Shown one piece after another: positions 45,320 through 56,849 of a DNA stretch of 64,000 nucleotides. Within the stretch, counting starts at the first letter, position 1, and every line of letters starts with the position of its first letter. The notes beneath the pieces were generated by a model. That model saw nothing but the letters and a program-made list of their open reading frames with translations. It made no database searches and had not been told where the DNA came from. The position numbers were made by a program, and so were the translations under genes. Where the stretch lies: NCBI GenBank assembly GCA_002007465.1, contig LNAC01000732.1, positions 541,393-605,392 on the forward strand, written 5' to 3'. This DNA is from Ailurus styani. Taxonomy: Eukaryota; Chordata; Mammalia; Carnivora; Ailuridae.

Positions 45320-45337
45320 AGAGCCACACCCAAAAAG

Positions 45338-45347
45338 CCCCCCCCCC
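45338..45347. repeat. C10 homopolymer next to A-runs
   Basis: Ten consecutive C lie between A-runs just outside the SINE duplication. This is error-prone for sequencing. Confidence 0.9.
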
Positions 45348-45349
45348 AA

Positions 45350-45959
45350 AAAAACTGCTATTATGTTACCTACTAGTGTAGATCACATGGTGCATATCTT
45401 CACATCTTCTGGAGAGAACTATTTAAAAAACCTCAAAGCAAAAAAAATAAATAAATAAAAGGTTTGTATTTTGAGAATAATCTTTCATTTGAGATTATAA
45501 TGATAAATTTAATCATAGAACTTGCCCCTTAAAGGCAATTTCAGTATAATCAAATTTAAGTTTACAACATTTTAGGGGTATTGAGATCTACAAGCCAATG
45601 CTGATGGCTGGGGATCAAGTTCCAATACCAAGTAGGAATTGCATTTCTCTGTCCTGAGATATTTCCAAGATAAATAACTTCTTCAAAAACTTTTACTGAG
45701 TTTCTACTGCACGTTAGGAACTTCACTAGGAGGTAAAAATCTAGCAGAAACGTAAGTGAAAAGTTCTCTTCTCTATTGGAACTTAGTGACAAACACTGCA
45801 CCCTGAACAAATCCTGCTCTGCTACCCATCCATATTCTCTTTATTCTATGGAAGGCCAGTATATTAAATATAAGAAGACCCCAAAGGCCACTCAGCAAAT
45901 TCTCTACTTCCTGGTGATAACCTGACACAACAGAAAGAGGAGCACTAGGAAGGAATTTT
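45350..45959. other. Non-coding DNA, no feature recognised
   Basis: The minus-strand frame at 45562-45810 has no recognised domain. Confidence 0.4.
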
Positions 45960-46296
45960 AAAAATAATCTACTGGTGACATCAGCTTATGGGCAAATGCA
46001 ATGGACATGTTTTGCCTATTCCTCCTGAAAACACACCTAAAAAACCTGGACAGGATTTCTACAAGACAAAAATAAGAAGATACTGTAAGGTGGAGGATAA
46101 AAGGCAGGCCAGCTAGGAATCAAGGACTTGAGGAAAGTCATGGGGGTAACCTCCCTGAGTATTCTTTTTGCACTACATGTCCTCCATTTGGAGCAAGACA
46201 GAAATACCAAAAGGCACAGGAAAAAAGTCCCACCAAAGCCCATCCATCTACCAAAGGACCAGAACAATGGAATCCTAACAGGGCAGAAAACTTTTA

Positions 46297-46514
46297 TTTT
46301 ATTTTTGTTTGTTTTTAAATATTTTATTTATTTATTTGACACAGAGAGAGAGAGATCACAAGTAGGCAGAGAGGCAGGCAGAGAGAGAGGAGGAAGCAGG
46401 TTCCCCGCTCAGCGGGGAGCCCAATGCAGGCCTCAATCCCAGGACCCTAAGATCATGACCTGAGCCAAAGGCAGACAGTTACTTAACTAACTGAACCACC
46501 CAGGTACCCCTAGA
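46297..46514 (-). mobile_element. Can-SINE nested in L1M
   Basis: A T/G-rich tail, gacacagagagagagagatc and the reversed head accacccaggtacccct are seen. cagaaaactttta at 46284-46296 and 46515-46527 is a perfect 13-bp duplication. Confidence 0.95.
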
Positions 46515-46765
46515 CAGAAAACTTTTACACAAGAACTGCTTTACTTCAGTCTAATACAGAAAAATACTATGGCTCCATCCACACCCACATGAGCAGAGGA
46601 AGAATGGAGAGTCTAGACTTGACCAAATGAGGCAGTTAAGAGGTGTCCTAATATCCCTGTAAAGGGAGTATCAGAGAAGGTCAAGCAGGGTGACCAGCTA
46701 CTAAAGATCACCCCATTGTAACATCAGTGGAGAACACAATGGAAGTTGCACTTCTGCTGGCGGGG

Positions 46766-46786
46766 GTGTGTGTGTGTGTGTGTGTG
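46766..46786. repeat. (GT)n microsatellite
   Basis: A GT run directly follows a G5 stretch, within the L1M sequence. Confidence 0.9.
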
Positions 46787-47944
46787 CAATTTAAATGGTC
46801 TGAATTTCTTATCAGAAAACATGGATGCCAGGAGGAAGTAGGACATATTTTTCAAATCTAATAGGACTCAAATCCAGAATCTTATACTCAGTGAAAACAT
46901 CCTTCAGGATGGAAAGGGAAACAAAGACATTCTCAGATGAAAGAAAATTAAGAGAATTTGTTGCTAGCCAACCTACTCTACAAAAATAGCCCCCCACAGA
47001 AAGAAACAATTAAAGGAGAAACAGAAAAGAAATAATTCTCTGAACAGAAAAAAAAACAAAGGAAAAAGCTTGGGACATCAGAAAGGATGAAAGAACACTA
47101 TAAGCAAAAACATGGGTAATAAAATAGACTTTCCTTTTCCTACTGAGTTTCTAGTTAAATTTCATGGTTGAAGCAAAATTAAAACTCTGCCTGATACAAT
47201 TCTAAATATAGTAGAGGAAATGCAAACTAAAACTATCATGAGTTGCCACTACACACCTATGAGCATGGCTACACTAAAAACAGTGACCACACCAAATGCT
47301 GGAACTCACACACAACTGGTAGGGATGTAAAATGGTATGTCACTCTTAAAAGAGTTTGGCCATTTATTAGAAAACCAAAGACTCAACTGCCACATGACCC
47401 AGCAATTGTATTTCTGAGCATTTATCTCATTGAAATAAAGACTTCTGTTCACACAGATACCTGTACATTCATGTCTATAGTAGCTTTCTTCACAGTAAAA
47501 ATGCTGGCAACAACCCAAATGTCAATGGTGCATTCATGATGTGGGATACTACTTTGCCACGTGAATTAGAATTAGGGAATATGTCAATCCCAAAAAGTCA
47601 CAAACTGATTTTATTTACAATAACATTCTGGAAATGACCAAATTCTAAAAATGGAGAGCAGATTGTGATTTTTAAGAGTTAAGGACTGTAAGGAAATGCA
47701 AACAGAGTGGGTGTAGCTATACAAAGGCAACATGAGGGGTCCCTGAGGTAATGAAAGTATTCTGTATCTTGACTGTAAAATGTCAGCACCCTACTTGTTA
47801 TATTATATTGAAAGATGTCACCAATGGGGAACTTGGATAATGGATAATGGGCTGTCTTTGTATTATTTCTTACGACTCCATGTTAATCTATAATGATGTC
47901 AAATAAAAAGTTTAAGTGAAAAAATTATGTACTTGCACAAATCT

Positions 47945-49145
47945 GATTAGTAAACATGAAGGTGAGGCTGGAACCACAAAACTGTCAGTTTGTACCCAAC
48001 ATGATAAAAATTAGATCGGGCAAGATCAAGATGTTAAGTTTACTGGGAAATGTTAATGAGGAGCAGGATATCTTCATTGTCTTAAAGTGTCTCTTCACAG
48101 ACTATCAATTGCAAGTCAGAGGGAAAAAAAGTAACTACATATTGGAGAAACCAGGAAACACCCTGACTGTGTGATCAAAGTTATCATCAAAAATGAATCT
48201 CAGATGGCTACTCTATACCTGAGAAGGACCCAGCATCCCTGACATGGTACTGGGGCTGAGAATGAAAACTCAATCTAACAATGAGAAACAACAAACAAAC
48301 AACAACAAAAAATACTCTATTACAAAAAAAGAAAGGCGAATTGTGCTGTTCAAAAATGTCAGTGTTACAAAAAATAAAAGGGCATGGAAATGTTTCCGAT
48401 TAAGGGAAGCTAAGGAAACAAGGCAAAGAAATGCAGTACCTGATTCTGGACTCCTTCTAGGGAAGATAGGATAGGGGGTGGATTCTATAAAGGATACTAC
48501 TGAGTAACTGACAAAATTGAAAAATGCACAGGGGTGCCTGGGGTTGGGAGGGGCGCTCAGTTGGTTAAGCAGCTGACCCTTGATTTCAGCTCAGGTCATG
48601 ATCTCAGGGTCTTGAGATCAAGCCCCGCTTCAGACTCTGCACTCAACGCTGAGTGGGCTTGAGGTTCTCTCCCCTTCTTCCTATGGCCCTCCCCACACTC
48701 GCTCTCTCTAAATAAATAGAACCTTTTAAAAAAAATTGTAAAATGCACTGTAATTTAAGGAATTATATTCATCTAAATTTGTCAAGTTGATAACTGTACT
48801 ATGATGTGATTAAGAGGATATCACTATTAGGAAATGTACACTGACATATCTAGAGAAAAAGGATCACAACTACATATGTAAGTTACCCTAAAATAGCTCT
48901 AAGGTAATTATTTACACATATACAGATATATATATAGAATTATTTACATATTTATACACATGCAAATGTATCAGAAAAAGAGAAGAGTGAGGGAGAAAGA
49001 GAGAGAACAGATGACAAAGCAAATTGGCTAGTGTTAACGTAGGTAAATCTAGGTAAACTATATGTGATTTTTCTTCATACTATTTTTATTATTGCAAATT
49101 TTGTAAATTTGAAACTGTTCTGAAATAGTAAAATAATAACCTAAA
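47945..49145 (+). mobile_element. L1M-type 3' region, second element
   Basis: Motifs in order: ggagcaggatatcttcattg, agactatcaattgcaagtca, gaaatgcagtacctgattct, gataactgtactatgatgtg, gacaaagcaaattggctagt, gtaaatctaggtaaactata and tttgaaactgttctgaaata. These match the remembered 3' UTR of ancient L1M/L1ME elements. It is interrupted by a SINE at 48530-48732. A ta-rich stretch lies near 48920. Confidence 0.75.
48530..48732 (+). mobile_element. Can-SINE nested in L1M 3' region
   Basis: The head is disturbed (ggggtgcctggggttgggag followed by gggcgctcagttggttaag), with a small insertion of G-rich sequence near 48540-48550. The flanks aaattgaaaaatgcac (48514-48529) and aaattgtaaaatgcac (48733-48748) differ at one base. 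Confidence 0.94.
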
Positions 49146-49651
49146 ACTGACGAGAAAACACTGCTCTATTTCCAATCTTGTTTCAAGAGGAGGCAACAAA
49201 ACAATTCTGCTTCAATTGCAGTAACAGAGCACACACACTAAACAGAAATGATAGGGAACGGGAGCAATTTCAGGCACTTTGGATCTATGGATTCCAACTA
49301 TGTCACAGAACTTCATCTCAGTCTCATTCTTGAATCTGTTTTCCTCTGTGTTATCTTCATCCTTTCAGATACTTACAACCCCTGTGGTAACAAAGGAATT
49401 GCCCACTGCCTCCTAGATTTAAGTGATCCTTACAGCTAAAAGAGATTCAGCCTGTCTCCTAATAATTTCAGAAAAAAATAAAAATTAAAATGCATCTGAC
49501 AGACATGCAGCAATTACTATCTGCTACTACGCTTTCCACTAAAGATGCAAGAAAAAAAAAGTGCGTCCTCACACTTTCTTTCTGATTGTGGCAGGCAAGA
49601 TTGAATGGGGGAGTACAGGAAGAAAAATTTTTTGTAATTAAAATTTAAAAA
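49146..49651. other. Non-coding DNA, no feature recognised
   Basis: The frame at 49248-49439 has no recognised domain. Confidence 0.4.
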
Positions 49652-49664
49652 GCAAACAAACTAG

Positions 49665-49802
49665 GGGTGCCTGGGTGTCTCAGTCAGTGGAGCATCTAAC
49701 TCCTGATCTCAGCTCAGGTCTTGATCTCAGGGTCATGAGTTCAAACCCTGTTTTGGGCTACACACTAGGTGCATGGAGCCTACTTCAAAAAAAAAAAAAA
49801 AA
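49665..49802 (+). mobile_element. Short Can-SINE lacking the CT-rich region
   Basis: ggggtgcctgggtgtctcag, then ctgatctcagctcaggtctt, then ggctacacactaggtgcatg leading directly to a poly-A tail. The flanks gcaaacaaactag (49652-49664) and gcaaacaaattag (49804-49816) form the target duplication. Confidence 0.92.
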
Positions 49803-49816
49803 GGCAAACAAATTAG

Positions 49817-51564
49817 TCTCTATGTTTCCAATGGTTTGGCTCTGATTAAACACCCAGGACTAATCACCATGGGCACTGTGGTTTGGTGAGATGATTGGCT
49901 GGGCCTGACTCACATAACTACCTATGAGCCATGGGAGCAGGGCGGCCACACAAACCACATGACTGAGGCGTGGAAGTGGTTCCTAAAAGAAAATAAGGAA
50001 TTCAGTTATTATGTAAGAAGAGGCAAACAATAAAAACAGGAAACCCCCATGACCACCATCCAAAGAACTTTACTACCCTATCAAGCTCCAAGATCCCCTA
50101 CCACTTAACACCTTTCCTCATAGCAGTGTCTTTTGTCAGGTCTGAGGAAGAGCCTTTGTGTTACAAGGCTGCCCACAGCAAGAGCTCAAGGTCTACTTAC
50201 ATGTTCCATAAAGACCCACTCTGTGAACACAGTAGCCTGGGGGCTGGAGGAGTTAGCACTGCAGGAGCTGAGGAGTAGGCCAACCATTAACACCACAGGC
50301 AGAGGCTTGAATGGTTCTTCACAGTGAAATTTATGACATTCATGAATCCACAAGCAGTCTGAGAGTTTTCCTCTTAAATTGGCAATCTATAAAACCAAAG
50401 CTTCTGGATGAAACCTGCAGGTAGTTTATTTCAGGTGAAAGTTGATTGATTTTAACATGTACCTGTAGTTCATTTATCACATGACAAATGTATAATATAT
50501 GAATATGTAATGAGCATTTGAAACACAGTGAAACTATCAAGTATTCATGAACAATTACTCATAGACTACCAGAAAAACAGAACACATTTGCCAAGAAAGA
50601 AGATATTCTTTGTTGGGGGGACTGCAATGTTCATCTCAATAATGCAAGGATATAAATTTAATTTAAATAGCTTTTTAAACTTAATATAACACTTATGTCA
50701 GGTTAAAAAAAAAGTGTAAAAAATTCTCATAGAGTATATTATTTATTGGCAACAAGGCCAAAGACCTGGTTTTGAGCTAACTAGTAAAATGATTTTCCAA
50801 AGGAGGAGTTAGTAAAATAGTTTTCTGAAGGAAGAACCACAAACTTCAATCAGCAATGCAGTAATGTGTTTCTTATTCTTTCCATAAAACAGCATTTAAA
50901 AATAAAACATTCATCCAAATGTCCAAGATCAATGATAATAGGCACTGGCTTTACAAACATGATTGTCCAAATAAGGTAATATTTTAGGCCATCCAGAATA
51001 AGGAAAATGAAATTATTTCCAATTCCAACTAAAATCTTTTTGTATCAAATGTTTTATATGAAAGTCCTTAAAATGGCAGTTCTAAGTGGTAAGAACACAA
51101 ACAAAATAAAATGGTGAAAATTGTATAGTTAAAAATAAAGCGAAGGCAAATTCTCACACCTCACAAATGGGACCACATTTATTTGACCTCTTTCTGTAAC
51201 AACAAAATTAAAGTATATACTCCTCCACTCCTTTCTCCATTTTAGCCAAGCTCTGGGACAGGAATATCTAAGGAACTGGAGAAGTTTGGCAAAAATGACC
51301 AAACTTTAACATTTTTCTAACCAGTTCCTACACGGGACACTTCTTTCTAAATTTCTGCAAGACTTCTGAAAGATAATCACTAATCACTTCTCAGAATGGT
51401 GATATACATGAAAAGAAAAGGTCAGGAAAAGTCTGACAAATATAATTTGGCACAAATGAAATGATAGGATGAAATAATTTCAATTCAATAAATATTTTCC
51501 TAGACTTGTCACTTAAATGCCATCTTCAAAGCTCCTAGTAGCTAAAGAATCTATTTGTTTAAGC
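49817..51564. other. Non-coding DNA, no gene recognised
   Basis: The frames at 50133-50327 and 50340-50540 have no recognised domain. The 49850-50330 part is the least AT-rich section of the interval. No repeat was identified with confidence. Confidence 0.45.
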
Positions 51565-51577
51565 AAAAGATACTGGG

Positions 51578-51756
51578 GGAAAAACTGAGGGGTTCAGTTG
51601 ATTGAAGGTCTGGCTCTTGATTTCAGTTCAGGTCATGATCTCAGGGTCATGGGATTGAGTCCTGCATGGAGCTCTGTGCTCAGCGCACAGTGTCTTTGCC
51701 CCTCTCCCTCTGCTCCTGCCCTCTCCTCTCAAATAAATCAATCTTAAAAAAAAAAA
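51578..51756 (+). mobile_element. Older Can-SINE with target duplication
   Basis: The 5' end is eroded (aaaaactgaggggttcagtt), but tttcagttcaggtcatgatc followed by tcagggtcatgggattgag, the CT-rich block and the poly-A tail are clear. aaaagatactggg at 51565-51577 and 51757-51769 is exact. Confidence 0.93.
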
Positions 51757-51769
51757 AAAAGATACTGGG

Positions 51770-52727
51770 CTACTCAATGCAGAAACAGATACTGATAATT
51801 ACAGGAAGGATTACTGTCCACACACTAGTTAGATGACTGTTGAGGTGGACTGCCACACTCTCCCTAGGAATCAGAATGTTGGTAATTATCTTGGCCAAAT
51901 AAATAGTCTGGCTCCCTCAGAGATCTTGACTGGAGAACAGAGAACACTGGACAAACACAGCAAGAAGAGGAAAGAAGATATAGAGAAATCAGAGAAAGGT
52001 GAGAAAGAAATTTGCTATCCCACAGGGAATGACTGAGAGGGAAGAGGCATGGATGGGTAAGGAACTGTGGACAGATGGAATGGTATATTAAAAATCCATG
52101 GAGCTGCTTAGCTTGCTTCAGAAACTTAACAGTAATTAGAACTTGTGTAGGCACAAACTGAAGGACAGAGTTTCAGTATTTCCTTCTTTTATTCAAGACC
52201 TCTGAATCGTGACTTCCTATAGGACTAGTTCTTGGCTTACTTTTCTTTACCGTCCATAGTCTTTTCTTGGGGATTCATTTTGTCTTAGGACTTTAAGCTT
52301 ATCCTTTCACTAAGACTTTTCAAATATAGATCTCCATCCCAGATTTCTCTTCTGAGCTACAGACTCAAATATTCCCCTGCCTATCTGACCTCTCTATTTG
52401 GATGTTACACTGGCATCTCAAGTCGAAAATATCAAAAAATGGAATATATGACTACTTTTCCAAAAAAAAAAAAAAAAAAAAGTACCACCTCTTGACAGTA
52501 ATACCAGAAGTCTAAGAGACATTTCCTTGCTTCTCCCTTTCCCTTGCTCCCACGTTTACTGTCAGGCCGTATCTGCAATTCATCGTTTCACCATCTCTTC
52601 TTCCAACAGCTTAGGTCAAGCCACTGTCATCACCTGGGATACCAGAATAGCCTAAGTGATCTCTCTAGTTTCCTTTTTACCTCCATAGTCCTTTCATATA
52701 ACCCACAGTATCCAGTGCTATAACTTA
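51770..52727. other. Non-coding DNA
   Basis: The frames at 51833-52036 and 51864-52154 overlap on opposite strands without any known domain. A 20-bp A homopolymer lies at 52462-52481. The segment 52480-52700 may be diverged L2. Confidence 0.4.
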
Positions 52728-52835
52728 AGAGATAACAATAGCTACTACCACCATCACTAACACATATATAGGGTTTAAAATATCTGTACACTTCCCACGT
52801 TAACTCATATAAATTACCCTAACCCATATCATGCC
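52728..52835 (+). mobile_element. MIR fragment
   Basis: ataacaatagctactaccac, gtttaaaatatctgtacact and cgttaactcatataaattac match the central MIR order. It is short and diverged. Confidence 0.5.
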
Positions 52836-52859
52836 CGAGTACAACTCTTCCATGTATTA

Positions 52860-53390
52860 TGGCCCTTACAATAAGCATAAAAGTAAATAAATGCCTCCTC
52901 AAAATCCTACATGAAGAAGCCAGTGCCTGCTTCTCCAGTCTCAAATCAACAAGCCCTCTCTTCCTACTCAATTTATGCAAGTTTCTCAATTTTCTGAAAC
53001 TGCCAAGTTCTTCTCCAGACACAGTTCTTTGTGTCCTATATTCCCTCTGCTAGAAGCCTTTTCCCCAGACTCCTTGCCTTACTGGGGTTTTGTAATCCTT
53101 TAGAGTCTAGCTTCATTACTACCTCCTTCTATAAGAATACTTTGACCACTCCCCTTCAAATAGCCCTCACTTACTCTTAGTCACATAACCTAGTTTCCTT
53201 ATTCCATGGTAAGGTCATAATCAATGATTTCCATTATATAAATATATCTTTAATTTGTGTCTCCCACACTAACATGCATGCTCTGTGAATGCAGAATTCT
53301 GTCTTGTTTTTACTTGTCCCCCTGGGTTTTTGGTATAGTCCCTGTCACCTAGTAGGCACTTAGTAAATATTTGTTAAGTGAATGAAGTAA
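52860..53390 (+). mobile_element. L2 LINE, 3' part
   Basis: ctatattccctctgctagaa, gccttttccccagactcctt, gaatactttgaccactcccc, cacctagtaggcacttagta and aatatttgttaagtgaatga are ordered L2 motifs up to the 3' terminus. The frames at 52819-53022 and 52859-53053 are L2 remnants or chance. Confidence 0.8.
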
Positions 53391-53394
53391 ATGT

Positions 53395-53790
53395 GTTTAA
53401 GAACTGGTCATGATAGATCAATAATGAATCACCCCCAAATCTCAGTGGCTTAACTCAAAAATAGGTTTATTCTTGGTTCACAGAACAGTCCAAAGTAAGT
53501 CAGAGGGGATGTCAGAAACTCCATCATCTTCAACATGTACCTGCCACTATTTTTTAGGCAATGACATCCAGTTGGCAGATGGGAAATAGAGAGGGAGAAA
53601 AAGAGAGAGAAAGAGGGAATAAAGGTACACATTCTCTTAAATTCTGTAGGCATAAGTGGTACATGCTACTCACAATCATATTCTAACTTCCACAAATGGT
53701 CACATAGCCCCAGATACATGCAAGGGACTAAGGAAACATCACTTAGCTCCATATCCAGGAAGAAATGATAGATTTAGCAAGCATCCAGCT
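53395..53790. repeat. Ancient dispersed repeat, family unresolved
   Basis: cacccccaaatctcagtggc followed by ttaactcaaaaataggttta, then ggttcacagaacagtccaaa and the later atggtcacatagccccagat resemble a widespread mammalian LTR/MER repeat that I recall, but cannot name safely. A purine-rich run lies at 53590-53620. Confidence 0.5.
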
Positions 53791-53799
53791 GTCCTCTTC

Positions 53800-54140
53800 T
53801 ACTCTGTAACATGTTATTTGACTGCTTATGTCTGCATCCTCTAACTCCATTGAGATGTGGGTCTTCTCGATGTCAGGGATCCTTATTCTATCATGTACTT
53901 ACCATTTGGGCCAAAAATAAATACTGCTTCTATTAAAAACTTAATACATTTCACTAATTAATTAGTCAAAATGAGCATAATAAGAGTGAACATATACTCA
54001 GCTTGCTGGCAAAGACAGAATCCTGGAATAATCAATATATCTGGCTCTAAATTACTTCCTTGAGTAAATCCTACATGTTACCTTATGTAAGACTGAGGAA
54101 GTAAATTTGCCTGAACCTCTTTTTTTTTTTTTTCCTGTCA
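53800..54140. other. Non-coding DNA, no feature recognised
   Basis: AT-rich with a T/C homopolymer at about 54120. No gene. Confidence 0.4.
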
Positions 54141-54153
54141 AATGTACTTATAG

Positions 54154-54340
54154 GGGCACCTGGGTGGCTCGGTTGGTTGGTCATCTGCTTTTGGCTCAGG
54201 TCATGATCCCAGGGTCCTGGGATCAAGCCCTGAGTCCTCCAGCTCCCTGCTCAGTGGGGAGTCTGATTCTCCCTCTAGTCCTCCCCACTTCTTGTGCTCT
54301 CTCTCTTTCTCAAAGAAATAAATAAAATCTTTTAAAAAAG
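54154..54340 (+). mobile_element. Can-SINE with short target duplication
   Basis: ggggcacctgggtggctcgg at 54153, CT-rich region and aaataaataaaatcttttaa tail. gtacttatag (54144-54153) and gtatttatag (54341-54350) are the flanks, one mismatch. The frame at 54107-54325 is SINE translation. Confidence 0.93.
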
Positions 54341-54350
54341 GTATTTATAG

Positions 54351-55194
54351 TAGTATTACTATATCACAGAAAATTAATGGATTTTAATGACTTAAAATAC
54401 ATTTGTAAGTATTACATACTATGTGATCCCCAGGTATCCCTGCAAGCTTAATTTAGAACCAGGATGCATAAACCCTTTATCTTTGAACAAAAGCTGAAAG
54501 ACTGTTATTTGTATTATTTATATAGAAAAAAAGTGACTGAAGCTTGCATAAGGGTGTCTTATAAATAAAATAACAAATGAAAAATTATATTTGTGTTTTA
54601 AAATTGAAACTATTATATGTGTTCACATATAAGAACTTTTTCAGGAAAGTCTTTGCTTCATTAAAAATAAATTTAATGGAAATTCTCAGTGTTCAGTTCC
54701 CCCAATGACAAGCATAGTTTTCATACCAGACCTTTTAATCTGAGAAGTGTTTTAATACTGAATTAAATTATCTACTAATAAAACTTAATTGCTTATACTA
54801 TTATTAGTACTTCTGAAATAGAATAACACAATACTTTTGTTTTTATTTATATTTTATATTACTTTGATTATGCTAGCTTGCTTTATCTCATTACCAGCAT
54901 CATTATATCAAGGGCTCAAGAGAAACTCAATGAAATGTGATTTCCAAATTTCAGAACCTAAACTCTAATATGTTTTAACCATACTATGGACAAGTATTCC
55001 TGAAAGGTCTTATAATAAGAAACTAAAATAGATTTACAAAGTATTTTTTTAATCTTATAATTTTTAGAGGACATTCACATTACTTCATTTAATTTTTACC
55101 AAAATCCTAAGTCAAATAGCCTATACAGGTGTGCAATTTTCCTCAGGTCCATTCTACATATGAAGAAAATTTTGCCCAGAGGTGCAACTGTGAT
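54351..55194. other. AT-rich non-coding DNA
   Basis: No gene. Part of 55060-55200 could be a MIR remnant (ccaaaatcctaagtcaaata, catatgaagaaaattttgcc). Otherwise nothing was identified. Confidence 0.4.
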
Positions 55195-55365
55195 CTAGCT
55201 TTTATGTAACAAAGCACCCTAAAATTTACTAACTTAAAGAAAATAAACTTTGCTTATGATTCTTCAGGTTGGTAAATTAATCTTGAGCTCAACTAAGTGG
55301 TTCTTCTAACCTTGGTTGGAATCACTCATACGTCTGCAGTCACCTACAGACTAGGAGGAATTGCA
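55195..55365 (-). mobile_element. MLT1-type MaLR LTR fragment
   Basis: ttatgtaacaaagcacccta followed by aaatttactaactta, then cttcaggttggtaaattaat, caactaagtggttcttctaa and ggaatcactcatacgtctgc is the complement of an MLT1-type LTR end. Only part of the LTR is preserved and no viral internal sequence is present. Confidence 0.7.
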
Positions 55366-55672
55366 AAACATGCAGTTATATGACATGCACTCTTCCGTGT
55401 TGTTGCATGCATTACTTCAATTTGATTCATAACTGCTGACTACTATTCCATTACATGAATATATCATAATAGATTTATTCATTTGTCTATTGATTGACAT
55501 GTGAGGTGTTTTCAATTTGTGCTATTACAAATAAAGCTATGATGAATATTTGTATCCATTAATGTCTTTGCATGACTACATGTTTTCTTTTCTCATGGGT
55601 AAAGATCTAGAAATGTAATGGCTGAATCAAATGGCAGAAGTAAATTCAACTTATTAAGAAACGTCAAACTGA

Positions 55673-55888
55673 GAGGGATGTCTGGGTGGCTCAATCAGTT
55701 AAGCCTCCGACTCTTGATTTCAGCTCAGGTCATGATCTCAGGATGATGAGATCGAGCCCCTAATCTAGCTCTGTGCTGGGTATGGAGCCTGTTTGAAATT
55801 TTCTCTCCCTCTGTCCCACCCCACCCTGCTCGCTCCCTCTCTCTTAAAACAAACAAAAAAAAACAAAAACAAAACAAAAACAAAAACT
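55673..55888 (+). mobile_element. Can-SINE nested in antisense L1
   Basis: agggatgtctgggtggctca, then tcagctcaggtcatgatctc, CT-rich block and an unusual (aaaac)n-rich tail to 55888. gtcaaactga at 55663-55672 and 55889-55898 is the target duplication. Confidence 0.94.
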
Positions 55889-56167
55889 GTCAAACTGATT
55901 GCAATGTGGTTCTAAGATTTTCTTTCCCCACCAGCAGTGCAGCAGAATTCTAGTTGCCCTGTACCTTCCCCAACACATAGTTTGGTTGGCTTCTTAAAGT
56001 TCTAGATATTTTAAGAGATTTACAGCAGTTCCTCATTGGGTTTTAATTAGTAATTTCTTAATAATGTTGAGCATCTTTTTATTTTCTTATGTACCTTTCA
56101 CATACTATCTCTGGTGAAGTGTTTATTCATATGTCTCACTCATTATTTTATTGACTTGTCTTATATT

Positions 56168-56386
56168 GAAGTTTAAGAGATTTCCTATAACCTAAATATA
56201 AGTACTTTGTCAGATTTTTTTAAAAAATATGTTATTTGTTTTTCCTAGTCTTTTCATTTTTTTAACAATGACTTTTNGAAGTTTAAGAGATTTCCTATAA
56301 CCTAAATATAAGTACTTTGTCAGATTTTTTTAAAAAATATGTTATTTGTTTTTCCTAGTCTTTTCATTTTTTTAACAATGACTTTT
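56168..56386. other. Assembly duplication around a single N (56277)
   Basis: The 109 bp at 56168-56276 recur at 56278-56386 with only one N between. No difference between the copies was seen. This is the simplest form of an unmerged contig-end overlap. Confidence 0.93.
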
Positions 56387-56451
56387 GAATAACTAAAGCT
56401 TTTAATTCTGTTGACGCTCAACCTACTGATTTATATCCTGCTGTTATTCTT

Positions 56452-56654
56452 TTTTTTTTTTTAAAGATTTTATTTATTTGACACACAGAGAGAGATTACA
56501 AGTAGGCAGAGAGGCAGGCAGAGAGAGAGGAGAGAGGAGGAAGCAGGCTCCCTGCTGAGCAGAGAGCCCAATGCGGGCCTCGATCCCAGGACCCTGGGAT
56601 CATGACCTGAGCCGAAAGCAGAGGCTTTAACCCACTGAGCCACCCAGGCGCCCT
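56452..56654 (-). mobile_element. Can-SINE, young-looking, perfect 14-bp duplication
   Basis: ctgctgttattctt at 56438-56451 and 56655-56668 matches exactly. The body and reversed head (gccacccaggcgccct) are near-consensus. Confidence 0.97.
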
Positions 56655-56849
56655 CTGCTGTTATTCTTACTATGTATGTCCTATTTTAAGAAATCTTTGC
56701 CAAATTCAAGGTCAAAAGATTTGCTCCTATGTTTACTTCCAAAAATGTTCTACTTTTAGCTCTTAAATTTGTATCAACAATCCGAGTTCATTATGGTATG
56801 TGCTGTGAGACTTTAAAACCAACCACATTTTAAGTAGTTCCAAAGAAAA

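Larger units (their letters stand above)
45960..47915 (+). mobile_element. Ancient L1M LINE with internal deletions
   Basis: Upstream L1 sequence (45960-46290, 46540-46780) leads into acatggatgccaggaggaag, tccagaatcttatactcagt, catccttcaggatggaaagg, gacattctcagatgaaag, then 3' ORF2 sequence (gaaatgcaaactaaaactat, cacatgacccagcaattgta, ggcaacaacccaaatgtcaa) and a 3' UTR ending tgatgtcaaataaaaagttt near 47915. Most of ORF2 is deleted. A SINE (46297-46514) and a GT repeat (46766-46786) lie inside. The frames at 46037-46463, 46812-47009 and 47243-47539 are fragments of this element and its SINE. Confidence 0.8.
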
